DNA of 64,000 nt, from NCBI GenBank assembly GCA_028532985.1, contig JANCIK010000008.1, forward strand, positions 2,542,001 through 2,606,000, in the 5' to 3' direction. The notes beneath the pieces are model-generated. The model saw only the letters and a list, made by a program, of their open reading frames with translations. It had not been told where the DNA came from and made no database searches. Positions within the stretch are counted from its first letter, which is position 1. Each line of letters starts with the position of its first letter. A program made the translations under genes and the position numbers. Positions 59,856 through 64,000 of this stretch are shown piece after piece. Origin of the DNA: Stropharia rugosoannulata (lineage: Eukaryota > Basidiomycota > Agaricomycetes > Agaricales > Strophariaceae).

Positions 59856-62250
59856 GAGATATTAGAAAATATCTTTGTCACGGGCGACATGGCTTACCTA
59901 AAGAAATCAATGTATAATAATGACCATTTACTTGTTACTCCTTGCCGTAATCACGCTGTGCACCATGATCTCACGTCAGTAGAAAGGTTCTTCGATGCGC
60001 CCCTTTTGTGCTGGCTCTGCACTTCATTAGACTTGTACAATTTGGAACAACGGACATTTTTGACTTGGAAGCGCAATAGAAGCCTGGGAATTTCCAATGT
60101 TGCTGCTAGCCGCATTTTCCCCTTTTGGACACGCGCGCGCGAGCGCCCACTGCTGAAATTACACTTAACACAGAAGTCGTCCGCTGAGCCACAAAACACT
60201 CATTCAGATTAAATAACCTTCTACTGGATGTTGAACACACTCCGGCCTGAGTATCGAGGACTTACAATGGCGTGGCGCGTTATATAACGCCAAAGCGGTT
60301 ACTTACCGTGGAACGACTGTCGGTCGGAACGGAACACCGTCCACAGTGGAGATAAAGCCCAAAATGTTGGGTGAGAAAGCTCTCTGGTGTTGTGTGCTGC
60401 TAAAGGCCGTAGAAGAACGTTGTAGTTACACCTTGTGCGATCTTTATGGTAGGCACCCAGAACAGGGATTACTACGCCTTGGTGTACCCCGGTTTCGTGC
60501 CACTGATCACTTTGAGAGGTCGGTGACTGGCAATCGGTTGAGTATGCAGCTCGTTAGGGGAGTCATGTCTTCATATATGTAACCTCATAGCTCCCATTTT
60601 AATCTCGGTCATAGGAATGTTGACTGCTATCAATAGAACGGATGCAGAACAGCGAAATACACAACTGCTGCCCCAGGAAGTCGTCAGCAACAACGAAGGG
60701 CAGCTTGGAACATCAGATAGCATAGATTGATACGTTCCAGTCTTAACGGACTGCATTCGACGTACTTATGGATGCGGTAGATGGGCAGCTGATGTGTACC
60801 AAAAATGGTTTGCCAACGGTGTACATTGGTCATACATTATTGAGTTGATACACAAGTGGGATATTATAGTATCAAGGCCATACGTATTTTTGAGGTCCCT
60901 AGGATGCAATCCAGACGGAAGCTTTCTGAGGCCTCAAATCCGAACTGCGCCGTGGATGTGGGTTCCTCCAAACAGTGACGCCTGTCTATGAGAGGTCACG
61001 TTCCCATCTTCTTATTAATGTGACTGTTAATAATATAGCCGTTCAAAAGACGCCATTTTGAAACCCCTATCGTGGATGCTAAAAGAAGAATCACCCCAGA
61101 TAAGGATGGCTCTGCCATACAACCTTCCTGATAGGTTCTTGTCATTGATGTCCTATCTGAGATACAACATTCAAGCGTGACGAAGGGCGGAAGACTCCGC
61201 CCTTCTACGTCAACAGGTGGATACTGTTATCCACAGTGATAAGTAGAGCCCCCACACTTGGGGGCCACCCGGCCTTGCCGCTCAGAGATGCCTGTCGAGA
61301 TGTCTTCCTCGCAGAAACACACACAGTGGACAGGCGGGACAAATTGCACCGTGTATGCGGCAACCATCACACAGCCGTCCGAGATCGGATTCTTGTTCCC
61401 AACTGGTTGGAGAAGGTTCCACACCCTGTGAAAATTTACGGAAATCCCTCGCTAATGGGGCTAGCTGTATTCAACCTGGCCCATCATTTCCTTTTGGCCA
61501 GCAGCCTCAACTCAGTGGCATCATGCAGGTCTGTTGCAGCCGCCGAAAGTGGTATATCACCTGGCCAGCGCTGGTAAAGGCTCAGCATGGTACTATTTAC
61601 TCTGGGGGCATAAACTTGTGTATGGTTGTATAATACAAGGAAAGGAAAAACAAGGGCCACACCATTTATGTGTGAGAATAAGGATACTAGGAAGTTTTAT
61701 AGATGCGGCCTAGCATTTAATATGGTGTGTAGCTCGGGTATCCGAGATCCGTGTCACATTTTCTCCAACACATGCACAATGTGCACTTCCTTCCGTGAGA
61801 AATAGAACTGAATGTATACCTCACCCTGAAGGCATGCACTGTGTGACTACCAATGGCTGTGCAGGCCGTGCCACAGATGGAAATGAGCAGAGGCAGAAAG
61901 AAACGCTTGATATGAAGCTACGGCTGCGTGGTCGAGCGCAGGAAACTGTGACGCAGATGGCCCCGTGCATGTGTCAGGCAGGACAAACACGTTGGTTGGG
62001 TGCTGCTATGGCCACTACAGTCACACTGACTCACTATTTCCCGCGACGCCCGCAGCATGCGGGAAACATCTGTCTGGGTATTCGAGAGGCTATGGGGGCA
62101 ATCAACATATGTTAATACCATCGTTGATTTGCTGTTGTTCGAAAGGGATGATGAGAATCGGAAACCAACCTCTAATACACCTAAGCGATTGTTAAACTCT
62201 TATTCCACGTCGTGGTAGGCGAGCGTCTCAAAGGAGATGCAGGCGCTCGG
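59856..62250. repeat. Hairpin-rich gene-free region 2
   Basis: Many short hairpins lie downstream of the Gin4-like gene. GATATT-AGAA-AATATC (59858-59873), palindrome GCGTTATATAACGC (60276-60289) and CCCAA-AATG-TTGGG (60358-60371) come first. A strong trio at 61182-61265 and GCCTGTC...GACAGGC (61290-61335) follow. Then come TCCG-AGAT-CGGA (61378-61389), CCAA-CTGG-TTGG (61399-61410), CTGGCC...GGCCAG (61476-61501) and CACAC...GTGTG (61658-61674). The last are CTCGG-GTAT-CCGAG (61733-61746), TGCAC-AAT-GTGCA (61773-61785), CTGCG...CGCAG (61924-61941), CCCGCA-GCA-TGCGGG (62049-62063) and CGAGCGTCTC...GAGA...CGCTCG (62220-62249). Frames inside it are short and lack motifs. Confidence 0.55.
61179..61265. 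repeat. Three consecutive tetraloop hairpins
   Basis: GAAGGGCGGA-AGAC-TCCGCCCTTC (61182-61205, 10-bp stem; GAC/GTC extend it with a bulge to 61179-61211), GTGGATA-CTGT-TATCCAC (61217-61234, 7 bp) and GCCCCCA-CACT-TGGGGGC (61248-61265, 7 bp). All loops are four bases; spacers are 11 and 13 bases. Confidence 0.85.
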
Positions 62251-63799
62251 GCGCTAAATTCTTACCTTGAATGCATGGATACCGGAACACAAAACTAACC
62301 ACGTAGTTGGTTAGATTCTAGTGTGAGTACGTTTACACAGTTAGATACGGTCCACGTACAGCTACTACAACTGTCGGCATTTTAGAAACTTCGCGGTCTT
62401 GGTATTGGCTTTAATTCTTCTGAATCAAAGCCGAAGGCTCTTTCCCTGTTATGACAAATATTTACTAACGGCTAAAGCGTTCAAACAAATTATATAGTCT
62501 AGAAAACTGCCAGGTTGTAGCTGTTCAAGTCTAATATCCAGATTTCCTGCTAGATACTGCTAGACAATCATTGAGGTTGCTCGCAACAACTACCAAGGGT
62601 ATACGTATGCACCAATTGGGTGTGGTCGAAATCCTGATAATCACGAAGCCCATATAAATTTACATAACTGCATACCAGGTCCAAACCAGGTCCCACGGAA
62701 ATGAATTTTGGAACGATTCCCAACGGATATATCAGAAACGAACACACAGAAATTCCAATCCTGACGAATCCAAGGTAACAGATGGCCCGATAAACTGATG
62801 ATCGCGCGTTCGATATGTATCCTTAGCGCCGCCGCATGCCTAAGATAAACATGGGATTGTATTCATCGAAATAGCACACGACTTTGATTGGCTGATTGAA
62901 CTAATGATACGAGTATGTTTAGCCCTATGTAAAGCTTCGTTGGCAGACTTTGAAAATAGTGATCTGGGATATTTCTGTGCGCCGGTGGATTCCCGTCTTT
63001 GGGGATTCCTGCGGAGCATGTGCATAAGTGCATTGCCCGCAGTGAAGCTTCCGGACCCGTGTTGGGAATATCTTCCCAGACTCACACGACACTTCAAGGT
63101 CCCAAAAGGCTAATCAGCGGCCACGGTCTGGTCATTGGCACATACTCTGGGGGAGCCGTTCGTATATGAATTCTTTACCCCCAATGAGCCGGTGACTCGG
63201 AGAAGCACCGGTGCGGGCGGGAATGTCCCGAAGATCCAGAAGCAGGCGCGAAAAAATCCCCATCTCGACAAACTGTGCAGAGCTCACTTCATGTGGGAAG
63301 ATTAAAGAGGGCGCTCAACCCCACAATGGCAAAGCGCACAATTAGCGGGGCTTTGGGACACAATAGGATAACTGAATGAATAGGAATGACACGCTGTGGC
63401 TTTATCTGACTCTATTGATGCCGCAGCGCTCCGGAATGACTGTGCAGAGCTCAGAGAAAAATGCAGAGCAGGCCACAAGGGAGGAGAGGGCAGAAGAAGT
63501 GTTGGGAAAACATGACGGGCATTGGCAGGCGAAGAAGGGGAGAAATGGACTACTTGGCCGCTTCAGATAGAAATGAATAACCCAACGGGGATAGATTCTG
63601 TTCAGATTTATTTATCGATTCAGGAAAAAGCAAGAAGGTTCCTGGGTTGCACGTGCCGTGACCGCTGTTTGTTGATGCCTTCGTTTGTGCCGTAAGAGTA
63701 CAACAAGCCCAATTGCTTCCAAACCACCACGACTACTCCATCTCCCGTATAAATTCTTTCCCTCTTTTCTGAATGGCCATCCTTTTCTCCCACCACAAT
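62251..63799. other. Intergenic region before the last gene
   Basis: Frames at 62904-63113 and 63376-63570 have no motifs and overlap antisense frames. CT-rich sequence at 63715-63795 suggests the promoter or leader of the last gene. Confidence 0.4.
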
Positions 63800-64000
63800 A
63801 TGTCCCTCAATCAACACAAGCGCATGCGGCGCACCGCCACTGCCGTCATGGCCGGCGCCTTCGACCCGAGGCCGCCTAGGGACGTCCTGACGAGCCTGCT
63901 GAACGGTGTAGGGCCCTACAAGGAGGTTGAAAGGGACGAGGAGGCGAGGCAGAAGAGGAAGCAGGAGAAAAAGGAGCAGAGACGGGAGGAGAAAAGGAAG
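63800..64000 (+). CDS. N-terminal part of a basic, Lys/Glu-rich protein (runs off the window)
   Basis: The frame from 63800 reads MSLNQHKRMRRTATAVMAGA, then FDPRPPRDVLTSLLNGVGPY, then a Glu/Arg/Lys-rich coiled-coil-like run (EEARQKRKQEKKEQRREEKR) to the edge. A CT-rich leader precedes the start. The charged segment suggests a nuclear or ribosome-associated protein, but I do not recognise it. It is open to the last base, so the 3' part is missing. Confidence 0.65.
   Translation, partial: MSLNQHKRMRRTATAVMAGAFDPRPPRDVLTSLLNGVGPYKEVERDEEARQKRKQEKKEQRREEKRK

Noticed and set aside
60346..61633. Short plus frames in hairpin region 2
   Set aside because: Several overlapping frames of 65-115 codons, none with a domain and all crossing inverted repeats.
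62904..63570. Plus frames before the last gene
   Set aside because: No motifs, an antisense frame overlaps the first, and no start context or splice pattern supports a gene.

Overview
The window reads as nuclear DNA of a filamentous basidiomycete, most likely an Agaricomycete. Genes carry many short introns (about 50-60 bp, GT..AG). The gene families are fungal: a Kre6/Skn1 glucan-synthesis protein, a GH16 glucanase with a GPI-like tail, cytochrome P450s, small secreted proteins, a Fus3/Kss1-type MAP kinase and a Gin4/Hsl1-type kinase. No rRNA, tRNA, CRISPR array or bacterial-style operon was seen. All function calls rest on translated motifs read by eye; exon borders were set by splice consensus and reading phase.

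Layout: 2.4-4.0 kb holds a two-domain cyanovirin-N-like lectin (minus). 6.8-14.9 kb is a minus-strand run of GH16 glucanase, ELYS-like nuclear pore protein and Skn1/Kre6. 17.8-21.8 kb holds a MAP kinase and gamma-tubulin (both plus). 22.5-22.9 kb holds a tiny Tyr/Asn/Gly/Ser-rich protein. 24.6-32.1 kb is a tandem triplication of an unrecognised membrane protein, the last two copies a recent duplication that includes the promoter. 32.7-39.5 kb holds a G3BP-like RNA-binding protein, a small hypothetical gene, a decaying DUF6534-like membrane protein and a small secreted protein. 39.8-44.6 kb holds two tandem P450 genes. 45.3-46.1 kb is a non-autonomous DNA transposon with 58-bp inverted repeats. 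47.4-49.1 kb is gene-free and rich in hairpins and degenerate repeats. 49.7-51.9 kb holds a mahogunin-like RING E3 ligase. 53.9-56.2 kb holds a third P450 with an in-frame stop. 56.5-59.8 kb holds the Gin4-like kinase. 59.9-62.3 kb is a second hairpin-rich gene-free stretch. A basic protein starts at 63.8 kb and runs off the edge.

Housekeeping and morphogenesis genes (MAP kinase, gamma-tubulin, ELYS, G3BP, Gin4-like, RING E3, Skn1) are interleaved with fast-evolving accessory genes (P450s, secreted protein, tandem membrane proteins, lectin). The two structured gene-free regions are the least explained part. The first contains a 67-bp tandem repeat whose five stem substitutions all keep base pairing. 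The second contains three consecutive tetraloop hairpins in 84 bases. These are the best candidates for an undescribed element or structured RNA.
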